Assembly: GCF_016598485.1 (NCBI RefSeq)
Contig: NZ_JAEMUW010000011.1
Span: forward strand, 124,001-188,000
Direction: 5' to 3'
Source of the DNA: Micromonospora coerulea
Lineage (GTDB): Bacteria > Actinomycetota > Actinomycetes > Mycobacteriales > Micromonosporaceae
Length of the DNA stretch: 64,000 nucleotides
Shown: one piece after another, positions 1 through 8,094 of the stretch
How positions within the stretch are numbered: position 1 is the stretch's first letter
Layout of the letters: each line of letters starts with the position of its first letter
Position numbers and translations under genes: made by a program
The notes under the pieces: model-generated
What the model was told of the DNA's origin: nothing
Database searches by the model: none
The model's input: only the letters and a program-made list of their open reading frames with translations

Positions 1-755
1 AAGAGCTGGAGGCCGCCGATGGTGGAGATGATGACCGCGAAGATGATCGTCGGCTTGAGCAGCGGGACGGTGATCGACCAGAACTGCCGCGATCGGCCCG
101 CACCGTCGATCGAGGCGGATTCGTACAGGTCCCGCGGGATGGCCTGCATGGCGGCCAGGAAGATCAGCGCGTTGTAGCCGGTCCACCGCCAGTCGACCAT
201 GGTGGAGATGGCCACCCAGGAGGCGACCCGGTTCGCCTTCCAGTCGATCGCGTCGACGCCGACGTGGTCCAGCAGCCAGTTGATCATGCCGAATTCGCGG
301 CCGAAGAGCACGGCGAAGACGATCGCCACCGCGGCGGTCGAGGTGACGTTGGGGATCAGTACCGTCATCCGCCAGGTGGTCCGCGCCCGGAGCTGGCGGT
401 TGAGCAGGTTGGCCAGCCAGAGCGCGAGGAGCAGCTGGGGCACGGTGGAGATGACGAAGATGCCGAGGGTGTTGACCACCGAGTGCCAGAAGTCGGGGTC
501 GCCCATCAGCTGGGTGTAGTTGTCGAACCCGATGAAGGTGTGCTCGGCGCCGAGCAGGTCCCAGTCGTGCAGCGAGACCCAGCCGGTGTAGACCAGCGGG
601 TAGATCCCGAACACTCCGAAGAGCAGGAAGAACGGGGCGATGTAGAGGTAGGGCGAGTACCGGGTGTCGAACCGGCTGAGCCGGTGCCCCCGGCTCTGTC
701 GTGCGTGCCGCGCCGCCGGTACGACCGGCGGCCGGGCATCGAGCTGGACGGCCAT
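1..755 (-). CDS. cebF: Sugar ABC transporter permease, CebF-like (3' end cut by window edge)
   Basis: Inner-membrane permease of a carbohydrate ABC importer. The reading frame runs leftward off the window, so its C-terminus is missing. A short basic N-tail is followed by a membrane segment (YLYIAPFFLLFGVFGIYPLV, about residues 36-55) and then a typical binding-protein-dependent permease region. The cytoplasmic loop that docks on the ATPase lies around 'YESASIDGAGRSRQFWSITVPL'-type sequence near positions 60-130. It sits 112 bp downstream of the substrate-binding lipoprotein gene in the same orientation, with an intercistronic stem-loop between them. The name CebF rests on overall resemblance to cellobiose permeases and on the neighbouring CebE-like protein; other beta-glucoside or oligosaccharide substrates are possible. 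Start ATG at 755 gives MAVQLDARPP. Confidence 0.85.
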   Translation of the reverse strand, partial: MAVQLDARPPVVPAARHARQSRGHRLSRFDTRYSPYLYIAPFFLLFGVFGIYPLVYTGWVSLHDWDLLGAEHTFIGFDNYTQLMGDPDFWHSVVNTLGIFVISTVPQLLLALWLANLLNRQLRARTTWRMTVLIPNVTSTAAVAIVFAVLFGREFGMINWLLDHVGVDAIDWKANRVASWVAISTMVDWRWTGYNALIFLAAMQAIPRDLYESASIDGAGRSRQFWSITVPLLKPTIIFAVIISTIGGLQL

Positions 756-776
756 GCCGTGGACTCCTCTTCCGCT

Positions 777-858
777 CCCCACCCCGTCGATCCAGGACGG
801 ATCGCGGCCGGATGATCTCCGGTCACGACCGGTCGCCCTGGATCGACGGGCGGTGGGG
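777..858 (-). promoter_or_regulatory. Intercistronic stem-loop between binding-protein and permease genes
   Basis: CCCCACC (777-783) pairs with GGTGGGG (852-858), and CCGTCGATCCAGG (784-796) pairs with CCTGGATCGACGG (837-849). This gives a 20-bp stem with a 2-nt bulge and a 40-nt loop. It lies just after the stop codon of the binding-protein gene and before the permease start. In ABC import operons such structures commonly stabilise the upstream binding-protein mRNA or partly terminate transcription, so that binding protein outnumbers permease. That role is inferred here. Confidence 0.6.
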
Positions 859-867
859 TCGCTCGGG

Positions 868-2178
868 CTACTTGGCGGCGGCCTTCTTGGCGTTGTTCAC
901 CGCGTCGGTCCAGGCCTGTGCGGGGGTGCGCTGCCCCAGCTCTGCGGTGCGGACGGCGTTCTCGACCTCGGTGCGGACGGCCTGGTTCTTCGGGCCCATG
1001 TACACCGGCTTCAGGCTCTTGGCGCCGGCGGCGAAGATCTTGCCGACCGGGGCGTCGGAGAAGTACGGGTTCTTCGAGTCGACGATCGCCGGGTCTTCCA
1101 GGGCCTGCGGCGAGGACGGCAGTGTGCCCTTGGACTTGAAGGCGCCGATCTGGCCCTTGGCGCTGGTCAGGAACTTGGCCAGCTCGATCGCCTCGGCCTG
1201 GTGCTTGCTCTGCTTCGGCACGGCGAGGAAGGAACCACCCCAGTTGCCGCCGTTGCCGGGCACCTGGGCGATGTCCCACCTGCCCTTTGCGCCGGGGCCG
1301 GCATTGCCCTCGATGACGCCGGTCATCCAGGCCGGGCAGGCGATGGTGGCGAACTTGGACTGCTTGAACGCCGACACCCACTCCTCCGACCAGGAGCCGT
1401 ACTTGCCGGAGAGGCCGGAGTCGATGATGTCCATCGTGGTGTCGTACGCCTGCTTCACCGCCGGGTTGCTGTCGACGACCAGGTTGTTGCTGGTGTCGTA
1501 GTAGCTGTAGCCCTGGGCGTTGCCGGCGGTCTGGAGCAGGATCGTGTTGAAGGTGTTGGTGGCCGCGTCGAGGAACGAGGCGCCGGTGTTCTTCGCCTTG
1601 AACTGCTCGCCGACCTTGATGTAGTCCGACCAGGTGGGCCAGAGCTTGGAGACCGCGTCCCGGTCGGTCGGCAGGCCGGCCTTGGCGAAGAGGTCCTTGC
1701 GGTAGCACATGGCCATGCCGCCGACGTCGGTGCCGAGGCCGATCAGTTGCTTGCCGTCGGCGGTGAGCCCCTGGTTCCACTTCCAGTCGAGGAAGTTGCC
1801 CTTCAGGTCGGCCGCACCGTGGTCCAGCAGGTTGACGAAGTTCTGCGGGTTGGCCTTGTACTCGACCAGCAGGCCCTCCTCGATGGCGACGATGTCGCCG
1901 GCGCCCTTGCCCGCCGCCAGCCACTGGGTCAGCTTGGGCGAGTACTCGTCCAGGTTGCTGCCGGTGCCCCGCTCAACGATCTTCACGTTGGGGTGGCTGG
2001 CCATGTACTCCTTGTACAGCTCGTCGTAGCCGAACTGGCCGAAGACGTCGACGGTCAGGGTGACCGGCCCGTCGGCGGCGGGCTCGTCGTCGCCGCCGCC
2101 GCAGGCGGCGGTGCCGAGCAGTGCGGTGGTGGCGACGAGGGCCACCGCCGCCAGGTGGCGGCGCGTGAAGGTAGCCAT
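868..2178 (-). CDS. cebE: Extracellular sugar-binding lipoprotein of ABC importer, CebE-like
   Basis: A 436-residue family-1 solute-binding protein that captures the sugar outside the membrane and delivers it to the permease encoded downstream. The N-terminus MATFTRRHLAAVALVATTAL ends in a lipobox with the modified cysteine at residue 26 (GTAACGGG), so the mature protein is a membrane-anchored lipoprotein. The body has the SBP_bac_1 pattern, including TLTVDVFGQFGYDELYKEY, LGTDVGGMAMCYRKDLF and PGNGGNWGGSFLAVP, which resemble what I remember of Streptomyces cellobiose-binding CebE. Two LacI-type operators lie 55-110 bp upstream. No ATPase gene is present, consistent with families that share an MsiK-type ATPase encoded elsewhere. 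Substrate assignment is by resemblance only. Confidence 0.85.
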   Translation of the reverse strand: MATFTRRHLAAVALVATTALLGTAACGGGDDEPAADGPVTLTVDVFGQFGYDELYKEYMASHPNVKIVERGTGSNLDEYSPKLTQWLAAGKGAGDIVAIEEGLLVEYKANPQNFVNLLDHGAADLKGNFLDWKWNQGLTADGKQLIGLGTDVGGMAMCYRKDLFAKAGLPTDRDAVSKLWPTWSDYIKVGEQFKAKNTGASFLDAATNTFNTILLQTAGNAQGYSYYDTSNNLVVDSNPAVKQAYDTTMDIIDSGLSGKYGSWSEEWVSAFKQSKFATIACPAWMTGVIEGNAGPGAKGRWDIAQVPGNGGNWGGSFLAVPKQSKHQAEAIELAKFLTSAKGQIGAFKSKGTLPSSPQALEDPAIVDSKNPYFSDAPVGKIFAAGAKSLKPVYMGPKNQAVRTEVENAVRTAELGQRTPAQAWTDAVNNAKKAAAK

Positions 2179-2232
2179 CTCTTATCTGACCCCTCTAGGT
2201 CGTACGGGTGGTGGAGTGGTTCCGCTGCCTGA

Positions 2233-2244
2233 GAGAGCGCTCTC
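2233..2244. promoter_or_regulatory. LacI-family operator, site 1 upstream of cebE
   Basis: GAGAGCGCTCTC is a perfect 12-bp palindrome centred on AGCGCT, 55 bp upstream of the cebE start. The AGCGCT core matches the operator type used by CebR and related LacI-family sugar regulators. An identical copy lies 46 bp further upstream. No lacI-type gene is visible in the window. Confidence 0.75.
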
Positions 2245-2278
2245 ACGAAAGGGTGGTGCCTTCCCCGCCGGCTGTCAA

Positions 2279-2290
2279 GAGAGCGCTCTC
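2279..2290. promoter_or_regulatory. LacI-family operator, site 2 upstream of cebE
   Basis: Exact second copy of GAGAGCGCTCTC, 46 bp from the first copy centre to centre (about 4.4 helical turns). This suggests paired binding or looping by a tetrameric LacI-type repressor. A further partial site (GAAGAGCGCT) occurs at 2301-2310. Confidence 0.7.
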
Positions 2291-2339
2291 AGGGCGTTGT
2301 GAAGAGCGCTGACGAGCCTCGTCGCTGAACCGGAAACGG

Positions 2340-2375
2340 CGAAGAGCGGCCCTCCGACGGGAAGGCCACTCTTCG
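2340..2375 (-). terminator. Hairpin terminator after the mycothiol-dependent isomerase-like gene
   Basis: CGAAGAG (2340-2346) pairs with CTCTTCG (2369-2375), with an inner GGCC/GGCC pair. It is 25 bp past the stop of the leftward gene ending at 2401 and upstream of the cebE promoter region, so it should isolate the sugar operon from that gene. Confidence 0.6.
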
Positions 2376-2400
2376 CGTGGCGTCATGGGGGCCGGTGCGG

Positions 2401-3156
2401 TCAGCCCACCCGGAGACCGCCCAGCAGGCCGCGGTCGCCGCCCACCCCGAGGTTGTCGAAACTGACGCGGCCCATCAGCGCGAGCAGCAGGTCACTGGCG
2501 GTGCCGGTGACCTGGGCCCGGGCGTGGTGGTCGTCGTGGTCGAAGATGGTGGCGGTGTCCAGCAGGGCCATCCCCTCGCCGCGCAGCCGGACGTACCACT
2601 CCTGGGCGGCGTCGGTGGCGCTGAGCTGCACCACGCCGTGCCACTGCCCCGACGACTTCCGGCGGCCCGCCGGCAGCCAGGTGTCCAGCACCTCGCTCAC
2701 CCCGTCCGCGGCCAGCTTCGCCTCGATCGGCTCCCCGGCGGCGACGGCGAGTTGGGCGTCCCAGCGGTGCACCGCCGTCTCGTGCGCCATCCGCCGCGGC
2801 CAGAAGCCGGCCCTCTTCGGCTGGGGCGCGAAGTTCCACGCCGGAGCCTCCGGGTCCAACCCGTCGAAGAGGGTCATGAGCTGGTCGTACTCCTGCCGGT
2901 ACCACTGTGCCGGGGACAGCCCCGCCGGCGGTTCCACCACCGGACGCTCCGGCCGGGTCGCGGTCCCCGCGGTCACCACCGTACGGGCCCAGATGTAGAC
3001 GCCGGCGAGGTGACGACCCAGATCGGCGACCGTCCAGCCAGGACAGGAGAGCACCGGTGTCTCCGGCGGCGCCTCGGCGACGGCGGCGGCGAAGGCGGGT
3101 CCATCGGTCCGCAGCGCGCCGATCCAGAAGTCCTTGGTGCCGTGCAGTCTGCTCAT
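2401..3156 (-). CDS. Maleylpyruvate isomerase-family mycothiol-dependent protein
   Basis: A 251-residue protein of the DinB/MDMPI superfamily, which uses mycothiol as thiol cofactor in actinobacteria. The N-terminal four-helix metal-binding domain carries CPGWTVADLGRHLAG with His49, and later HETAVHRWD with Glu and His four residues apart. This is the same His/Glu/His metal triad spacing as in maleylpyruvate isomerase. The C-terminal half (about 160-251) is the usual MDMPI C-terminal domain. The start ATG at 3156 is preceded by the ribosome site GGGAGG. The presence of mshA a few genes away fits a mycothiol-using host. The true substrate is unknown, since most members of this family are uncharacterised. 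Confidence 0.8.
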   Translation of the reverse strand: MSRLHGTKDFWIGALRTDGPAFAAAVAEAPPETPVLSCPGWTVADLGRHLAGVYIWARTVVTAGTATRPERPVVEPPAGLSPAQWYRQEYDQLMTLFDGLDPEAPAWNFAPQPKRAGFWPRRMAHETAVHRWDAQLAVAAGEPIEAKLAADGVSEVLDTWLPAGRRKSSGQWHGVVQLSATDAAQEWYVRLRGEGMALLDTATIFDHDDHHARAQVTGTASDLLLALMGRVSFDNLGVGGDRGLLGGLRVG

Positions 3157-3227
3157 CGCAATCCTCCCGGGGGTGACCGGGCCACCAGTGGGCGCCGCGG
3201 CTACCCCCTCAGCCTAGGGTGAAAGGC

Positions 3228-4319
3228 GTGTCAGACGTCTACGCCGAACCGACGACCGGGGCCGACCCGACCGACCCAGCCACCCTGGCCAGATACACCA
3301 CCCTCCGCCTCGGTGGAGCCGCGAGACGGTTGGAGACCGCCACCAGCGCCGAGCAGATCGTACAAAAGGTGCAGGAGGCGCAGGGGCGGGACGAGCCCGT
3401 CCTTGTCCTGGCCGGCGGCAGCAACGTGGTGATCGGCGATCAGGGCTTCCCGGGCACCGTCGTCCTGGTCCGCTCCCGGGGGTTCCGGGTGGTCGCGGAG
3501 GACGCCGACACGGTCACCGTACGCGTCGAGGCCGGCGAGCCCTGGGACGACCTGGTCGCCGCCACCGTGGCCAACGGCTGGTCCGGGCTGGAGTGCCTGT
3601 CGGGCATCCCCGGTTCGGCCGGCGCCACCCCGATCCAGAACGTCGGCGCATACGGCCAGGAGGTCGCCGAGACCATCACCGGCGTCCAGGTGTACGACCG
3701 CACCGCCGGCAGCGTCGGCCGGATCGCCGCGGCGGACTGCGGTTTCGCGTACCGGGGCAGCATCTTCAAGTACAGCGACCGCTGGGTGGTGCTCTCGGTC
3801 GACTTCCGGCTGACCCGCTCGCCGCACTCCACGCCGGTGCGCTACGCCGAGCTGGCCCGCGCGCTCGACGTCGAGGTGGGCGGCCGGGTGCCGCTGGCCG
3901 ACGCCCGGGCCACCGTGCTGCGGCTGCGCGCCGGCAAGGGCATGGTGCTCGACGCCGCCGACCCGGACACCTGGTCGGTGGGCTCGTTCTTCACCAACCC
4001 GGTGCTGGAGCGGGAGGCGTACGAGCTGCTCCGGGAGCGCGCCGCCGACCTGGGCGAGCCGCCCTCCTGGCCGGGCGCCGGGGACGTGGTCAAGGTCAGC
4101 GCCGCCTGGCTGATCGACAAGGCCGGCTTCGCCAAGGGCCACCCCGGCCCCGAGGGCGTCGCCATCTCCACCAAGCACACCCTCGCCCTCACCAACCACA
4201 GCGGCACCGCCACCGCCGCCGCCCTGGTCGCCCTGGCCCGCGAGATCCGAGACGGCGTCCACGACCGCTTCGGCGTGACCCTCCACCCCGAGCCCGTCCT
4301 CATCAACTGCGTGATCTGA
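3228..4319 (+). CDS. murB: UDP-N-acetylenolpyruvoylglucosamine reductase MurB
   Basis: Cytoplasmic FAD enzyme that uses NADPH to reduce UDP-GlcNAc-enolpyruvate to UDP-MurNAc, the second committed step of peptidoglycan precursor synthesis. The 363-residue product shows the FAD-binding segments LAGGSNVVIGDQGFPG and GIPGSAGATPIQNVGAYGQE. It also has the active-site YRGSIFK, the proton-donor serine in SVGSFFTNP, and the C-terminal glutamate in LHPEPVLI. I chose the GTG at 3228 rather than the in-frame GTG at 3219: a -10 hexamer TAGGGT (3215-3220) lies exactly 7 nt before 3228, consistent with a leaderless mRNA. Convergent with the methyltransferase gene. Confidence 0.95.
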   Translation: MSDVYAEPTTGADPTDPATLARYTTLRLGGAARRLETATSAEQIVQKVQEAQGRDEPVLVLAGGSNVVIGDQGFPGTVVLVRSRGFRVVAEDADTVTVRVEAGEPWDDLVAATVANGWSGLECLSGIPGSAGATPIQNVGAYGQEVAETITGVQVYDRTAGSVGRIAAADCGFAYRGSIFKYSDRWVVLSVDFRLTRSPHSTPVRYAELARALDVEVGGRVPLADARATVLRLRAGKGMVLDAADPDTWSVGSFFTNPVLEREAYELLRERAADLGEPPSWPGAGDVVKVSAAWLIDKAGFAKGHPGPEGVAISTKHTLALTNHSGTATAAALVALAREIRDGVHDRFGVTLHPEPVLINCVI

Positions 4320-4335
4320 CCCCGCCGGGGGGTCA
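4317..4335. terminator. Compact bidirectional hairpin built on two stop codons
   Basis: TGACCCC (4317-4323) pairs with GGGGTCA (4329-4335). The left arm begins with the murB stop codon and the right arm ends with the complement of the methyltransferase stop codon, so the two convergent genes share a 7-bp stem and a 5-nt loop. Confidence 0.5.
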
Positions 4336-5115
4336 GCGATGGGCGATGGCGGGCCAGGGGACGGTGAGGTGGCCGTGCCGCCAGTGGCGGGGGTGGTACT
4401 GGATGGGCCAGCCCTGGGCGTGGACGGCGCGGACCGTCTCGACCCAGCGGTGGCGGGGGCCGAAGGGGGCGTAGCGGGCGGCGGTCTGCCAGGCGTCGTC
4501 GAGGGCGCGGATCAGGTCGTGGATCGGCTCGCCCGGGACGTTGCGGTGGATGAGCGCCTTGGGCAGCCGCTCGGCGAGCTCCGCCGGGGTCCCCAGGGTG
4601 GTCAGCTTCGCCGCCAGGGTCAGGGCGCGGGGGCCGGTCGCGTCGAGCAGCACCCAGGCGGCGAGGCGGCCCAGCTCGTCGCAGGTCCCCTCGACCAGCA
4701 GGCCGCCCGCGGCCAGCCGGTCGGTGACCGTACGCCAGGCGGCGGGGACCTCGCTCTCGTCGTACTGGCGCAGCACGTTGAACGCGCGGACCAGGACGGG
4801 GCGGAGCCCGGCGAGCTCGAAACCGCCCCGGGCGAAGGTCAGCCCGGGCGGCTCTGCGGCCGGCTGGGCGGCGGCGACGCGTACCGGATCGATCTCCAGC
4901 CCGACCACCCGGACGTCGGCGCGGACCCCGGCGGCGAGCCGGGCGCGCAGTTCCACGGCGGTGACCGGGGTGGCGCCGTAGCCGAGGTCGACCACCAGGG
5001 GGTCGGCCGCCGCGCGCAGCACGTCGCCGCAGGTCTCGACGATCCAGTTGTCCACCCGCCGGAGCCGGTTGGGATTCGTCGTTCCCCGGGTGACCACGCC
5101 GAGCGGGCGGCGCAT
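4333..5115 (-). CDS. Class I SAM-dependent methyltransferase-like protein
   Basis: A 260-residue protein with a Rossmann-type SAM-binding motif I (VVDLGYGATPVTAVELRA), a following acidic strand end (VVGLEIDPVRVAAAQ) and an AFNVLRQYDESEV segment, as in small-molecule methyltransferases. The ATG at 5115 overlaps the stop of the upstream SDR gene by one base (TGATG), implying translational coupling. The frame extends further upstream within the SDR gene, but that part is basic low-complexity sequence with no ribosome site, so I trimmed it. The first residues MRRPLGVVTRGTTNPNRLRR look like a natural N-terminus. Substrate unknown. Confidence 0.75.
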   Translation of the reverse strand: MRRPLGVVTRGTTNPNRLRRVDNWIVETCGDVLRAAADPLVVDLGYGATPVTAVELRARLAAGVRADVRVVGLEIDPVRVAAAQPAAEPPGLTFARGGFELAGLRPVLVRAFNVLRQYDESEVPAAWRTVTDRLAAGGLLVEGTCDELGRLAAWVLLDATGPRALTLAAKLTTLGTPAELAERLPKALIHRNVPGEPIHDLIRALDDAWQTAARYAPFGPRHRWVETVRAVHAQGWPIQYHPRHWRHGHLTVPWPAIAHR

Positions 5116-5879
5116 CAGGCTGTCCGGTGCACCTTGTGCTGGGCGGCCTGGGCCAGCGGGCGCACCACGAGCCGGTCCACATTGACGTGGTGGGGCCGGG
5201 TCGCGCACCAGGCGATGCAGTCCGCCACGTCCTCGGCGACCAGCGGCTCGGCCACCCCGGCGTAGACGGCGGCGGCCTTGTCCGCGTCGCCGTCGAAGCG
5301 GACCAGGCCGAACTCGTCGGTCTTAACCATCCCCGGGTCGATCTCGATGACCCGCACCGGGCGGCCGTTGAGCTCCAGCCGCAGCGTGCCGGCGACCGCG
5401 GTCTGCGCGTGCTTCGCGGCGGCGTAGCCGCCCCCACCCTCGTAGACGGTGAAGCCGGCGGTGGAGCTGACGATCACGATGGTGCCGGCGCCGGACGCCG
5501 CCAGCGCGGGCAGCAGCGCCTGGGTGACCCGGAGCGTGCCGAGCACGTTCACGTCGTACATCCACTGCCAGTCGCCGATCGAGCCGGACTCCACCGGGTC
5601 GAGGCCGCGGGCCCCGCCGGCGTTGTTGACCAGCAGGGTGACCGGCCCGGGCGCCGCGGCGGCGGCCGCGGCCAGCCCGGCCACCGACTCGTCGGAGGTG
5701 ACGTCGCAGGCCACCGCGGTCGCGGCGCCACCGGCCCGCTCGATCTCGGCGACCAGGTCGGCCAGCCGGTCGGTACGCCGGGCGGCGGCGAGCACGTGGA
5801 AGCCCTCGGCGGCCAGCCGGCGGGCGGTGGCCGCGCCGATCCCGCTGGACGCCCCGGTGACGATCGCGACTGAGGTCAT
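5115..5879 (-). CDS. Short-chain dehydrogenase/reductase (Rv0484c-like)
   Basis: A 254-residue NAD(P)-dependent SDR oxidoreductase. Visible are the cofactor loop TGASSGIGAATARRL (about residues 8-22), NNAGG, the catalytic serine in VIVSSTAGF and the YAAAKHAQ Tyr-x3-Lys pair. An Arg following the first beta strand region (AARRTDR) suggests preference for NADP(H). The start ATG at 5879 gives MTSVAIVTGASSGIG, the usual length before the glycine motif. Its position between murB and mshA matches the SDR gene Rv0484c in mycobacteria. It is cotranscribed and probably translationally coupled with the downstream methyltransferase gene. Substrate cannot be read from sequence. Confidence 0.88.
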   Translation of the reverse strand: MTSVAIVTGASSGIGAATARRLAAEGFHVLAAARRTDRLADLVAEIERAGGAATAVACDVTSDESVAGLAAAAAAAPGPVTLLVNNAGGARGLDPVESGSIGDWQWMYDVNVLGTLRVTQALLPALAASGAGTIVIVSSTAGFTVYEGGGGYAAAKHAQTAVAGTLRLELNGRPVRVIEIDPGMVKTDEFGLVRFDGDADKAAAVYAGVAEPLVAEDVADCIAWCATRPHHVNVDRLVVRPLAQAAQHKVHRTA

Positions 5880-6050
5880 CCGGTCATTCTGCCCCCGGCC
5901 CGGATGCCCCGCGGTGATGAGGTCCGTCACGCCGGGGACCCGGCGACACGCATTTCCGATGCCCGGTGGGGAAGATGACATCCGGCGTGGAGGTTGACCG
6001 AGAAGCGCCGGTCGTGCGGGACGGCATCAACCGTGGCAGAGGGAGCGGAC

Positions 6051-7415
6051 GTGGCGGAATTGCACACCGGTGTCGGTCGTCAGCGAGGTGCTCTGCCGTG
6101 GCCTCGGCCCCGCCGCATCGCCACCCTCTCCGTGCACACCTCCCCCCTGCACCAGCCCGGCACGGGCGACGCGGGGGGTATGAACGTCTACATCCTGGAG
6201 GTCGCCCGACGGCTGGCTGAGGCCGACGTCGAAGTGGAGATCTTCACCCGCGCCACCTCCGGCGACCTGCCTCCGGTGGTCGAGATGGCGCCCGGGGTGC
6301 ACGTCCGGCACATCACCTCCGGCCCGCTCGAAGGGCTCACCAAGGAGGAGCTGCCCGGCCAGCTCTGCGCCTTCACCGCCGGCGTGCTCCGTGCCGAGGC
6401 CGCCCGGCCGCCGGGCCACTACGACCTGATCCACTCGCACTACTGGCTCTCCGGTCAGGTCGGCTGGCTGGCCAAGGAGCGCTGGGGGGTGCCGCTGGTG
6501 CACACCGCGCACACCCTGGCCAAGGTGAAGAACGCCCAGCTCGCCGCCGGTGACCGGCCCGAGCCGAAGGCCCGGGTCATCGGCGAGGAGCAGGTGGTCG
6601 CGGAGGCCGACCGGCTGGTCGCCAACACCCGGGTCGAGGCCCGCGACCTGCTCGACCGGTACGACGCCGACCCGGCCCGGGTGGCCGTGGTCGAGCCCGG
6701 CGTCGACCTGGACCGGTTCCGCCCGGCCGTCGGCGACCGGGACGCCGCCCGGCTCGCCGCCCGCCGTCGGCTGGGGCTGCCCACCGCGGGGTACCTGGTG
6801 GCCTTCGTCGGTCGGATCCAGCCGCTGAAGGCGCCCGACGTGCTGATCCGGGCCGTGGCCGCGCTGCGCGACCGGGATCCGGCGATCGCCGACGAGCTGA
6901 CCGTGGTGATCTGCGGTGGCCCCAGCGGCAGCGGCCTGGACCGGCCCACCGCCCTGATCGAGCTGGCCGCCTCGCTCGGCGTCGCCGACCGGGTGCGCTT
7001 CCTGCCGCCGCAGACCGGCGAGGACCTGCCCGCCCTCTACCGGGCCGCCGACCTGGTTGCCGTGCCCTCGTACAACGAGTCGTTCGGGCTGGTGGCGTTG
7101 GAGGCGCAGGCGTGCGGCACCCCGGTGCTGGCCGCCGCGGTGGGTGGCCTGGTGACCGCCGTCGAGGACGGCGTCAGCGGCGTCCTCATCGACGGCCATG
7201 ATCCGGTCGACTGGGCCGCCACGCTCGCCAAGCTGCTGCCGGACCGGCTGCGCCGGGCCACGCTGTCCCGGGGCGCCGAGCGGCACGCGCGGCACTTCTC
7301 CTGGCACCGGACGGTCTCCGGCCTGCTGACGGTCTACGGCGAGGCGATGGCCGAGCACCGCGGCCGGCTCGCCGACCGGCTGGCCGGCGACGCCGCGCTC
7401 ACCTGCTCCTGGTGA
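6051..7415 (+). CDS. mshA: D-inositol-3-phosphate glycosyltransferase MshA (mycothiol biosynthesis)
   Basis: GT4-family enzyme that transfers GlcNAc from UDP-GlcNAc to 1L-myo-inositol-1-phosphate, the first step of mycothiol synthesis in the cytoplasm. The 454-residue product has the N-terminal acceptor domain ([20 protein letters not shown], the signature glycine loop of MshA), [12 protein letters not shown], the GVDLDRFRP linker, [14 protein letters not shown], and the nucleotide-sugar-binding E-x7-E motif in [19 protein letters not shown]. In-frame starts exist at 5994 (TTG), 6033 (GTG) and 6051 (GTG). I prefer 6051 because GGGAG at 6041-6045 is well spaced. It is followed by the YbjN-like gene, as in other actinobacteria. 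Confidence 0.93.
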   Translation: MAELHTGVGRQRGALPWPRPRRIATLSVHTSPLHQPGTGDAGGMNVYILEVARRLAEADVEVEIFTRATSGDLPPVVEMAPGVHVRHITSGPLEGLTKEELPGQLCAFTAGVLRAEAARPPGHYDLIHSHYWLSGQVGWLAKERWGVPLVHTAHTLAKVKNAQLAAGDRPEPKARVIGEEQVVAEADRLVANTRVEARDLLDRYDADPARVAVVEPGVDLDRFRPAVGDRDAARLAARRRLGLPTAGYLVAFVGRIQPLKAPDVLIRAVAALRDRDPAIADELTVVICGGPSGSGLDRPTALIELAASLGVADRVRFLPPQTGEDLPALYRAADLVAVPSYNESFGLVALEAQACGTPVLAAAVGGLVTAVEDGVSGVLIDGHDPVDWAATLAKLLPDRLRRATLSRGAERHARHFSWHRTVSGLLTVYGEAMAEHRGRLADRLAGDAALTCSW

Positions 7416-7464
7416 CCCGTCGGCCGTCCGGTGGCCGGGCCGGCGCGGCCGTAAAGTGGGTCGG

Positions 7465-8019
7465 ATGAGCCGTAGGAGCGACGTCGCCGCCCTGATCGAG
7501 TCCGTCTGCGCCGAGCGGGAGCTGGACTGGGAGTCGACCGGCGAGGGGTCGTACGCGGTGACCCTGCCGGGCACGCACAAGCTCAAGACGATCTGCAACC
7601 TGATCGTGGGCGAGCACGCGTTGCGGGTCGAGGCGTTCGTGATGCGCCAGCCGGACGAGCGCCGCGAGGAGCTGTGGGCCTGGCTGTTGCAGCGCAACGC
7701 CCGGATGTACGGGGTCTCCTTCTCCATCGACACGGGCGGCGACGTCTACCTCACCGGCCGGGTCAACCTGGCCGGGGTCGACGAGGACGAGCTGGACCGG
7801 CTGCTCGGCGCCGTGCTGACCTACGCCGACGAGTCGTTCGACAGCATGCTGGAGATCGGCTTCGGCACGGCGATCCGCCGGGAGTGGGAGTGGCGGGTCA
7901 AGCGGGGCGAGTCGACCGCCAACCTGGCCGCGTTCGCCCACCTCTTCGAGCCGTCGGGCGGCGGACTGGCGTCGGCCGACAGCACCACCTCCGCCGCCGG
8001 AGGTTCGGACCTCGCCTGA
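7465..8019 (+). CDS. YbjN-domain protein (Rv0487-like)
   Basis: A 184-residue cytoplasmic protein with a YbjN/type III secretion chaperone-like fold. Alternating strand/helix segments include LDWESTGEGSYAVTLPGTHK, ICNLIVGEHALRVEAFV and DVYLTGRVNLAGVDEDELDR. Its place directly after mshA and before gpmA is conserved in mycobacteria and other actinobacteria, where its function is unknown. The ATG at 7465 is preceded at 7 nt by TAAAGT (7452-7457), a leaderless-type -10 element, so I prefer it to an upstream in-frame GTG at 7456. The C-terminal 20 residues are Ser/Gly/Ala-rich and probably disordered. Confidence 0.85.
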   Translation: MSRRSDVAALIESVCAERELDWESTGEGSYAVTLPGTHKLKTICNLIVGEHALRVEAFVMRQPDERREELWAWLLQRNARMYGVSFSIDTGGDVYLTGRVNLAGVDEDELDRLLGAVLTYADESFDSMLEIGFGTAIRREWEWRVKRGESTANLAAFAHLFEPSGGGLASADSTTSAAGGSDLA

Positions 8020-8094
8020 GGGGTATGCCGCACCGCGCGGTGCGGTAATGGGACCCACCGCGGGCCGAGGACGGACTGTCGAGGAGCGTGTCCC

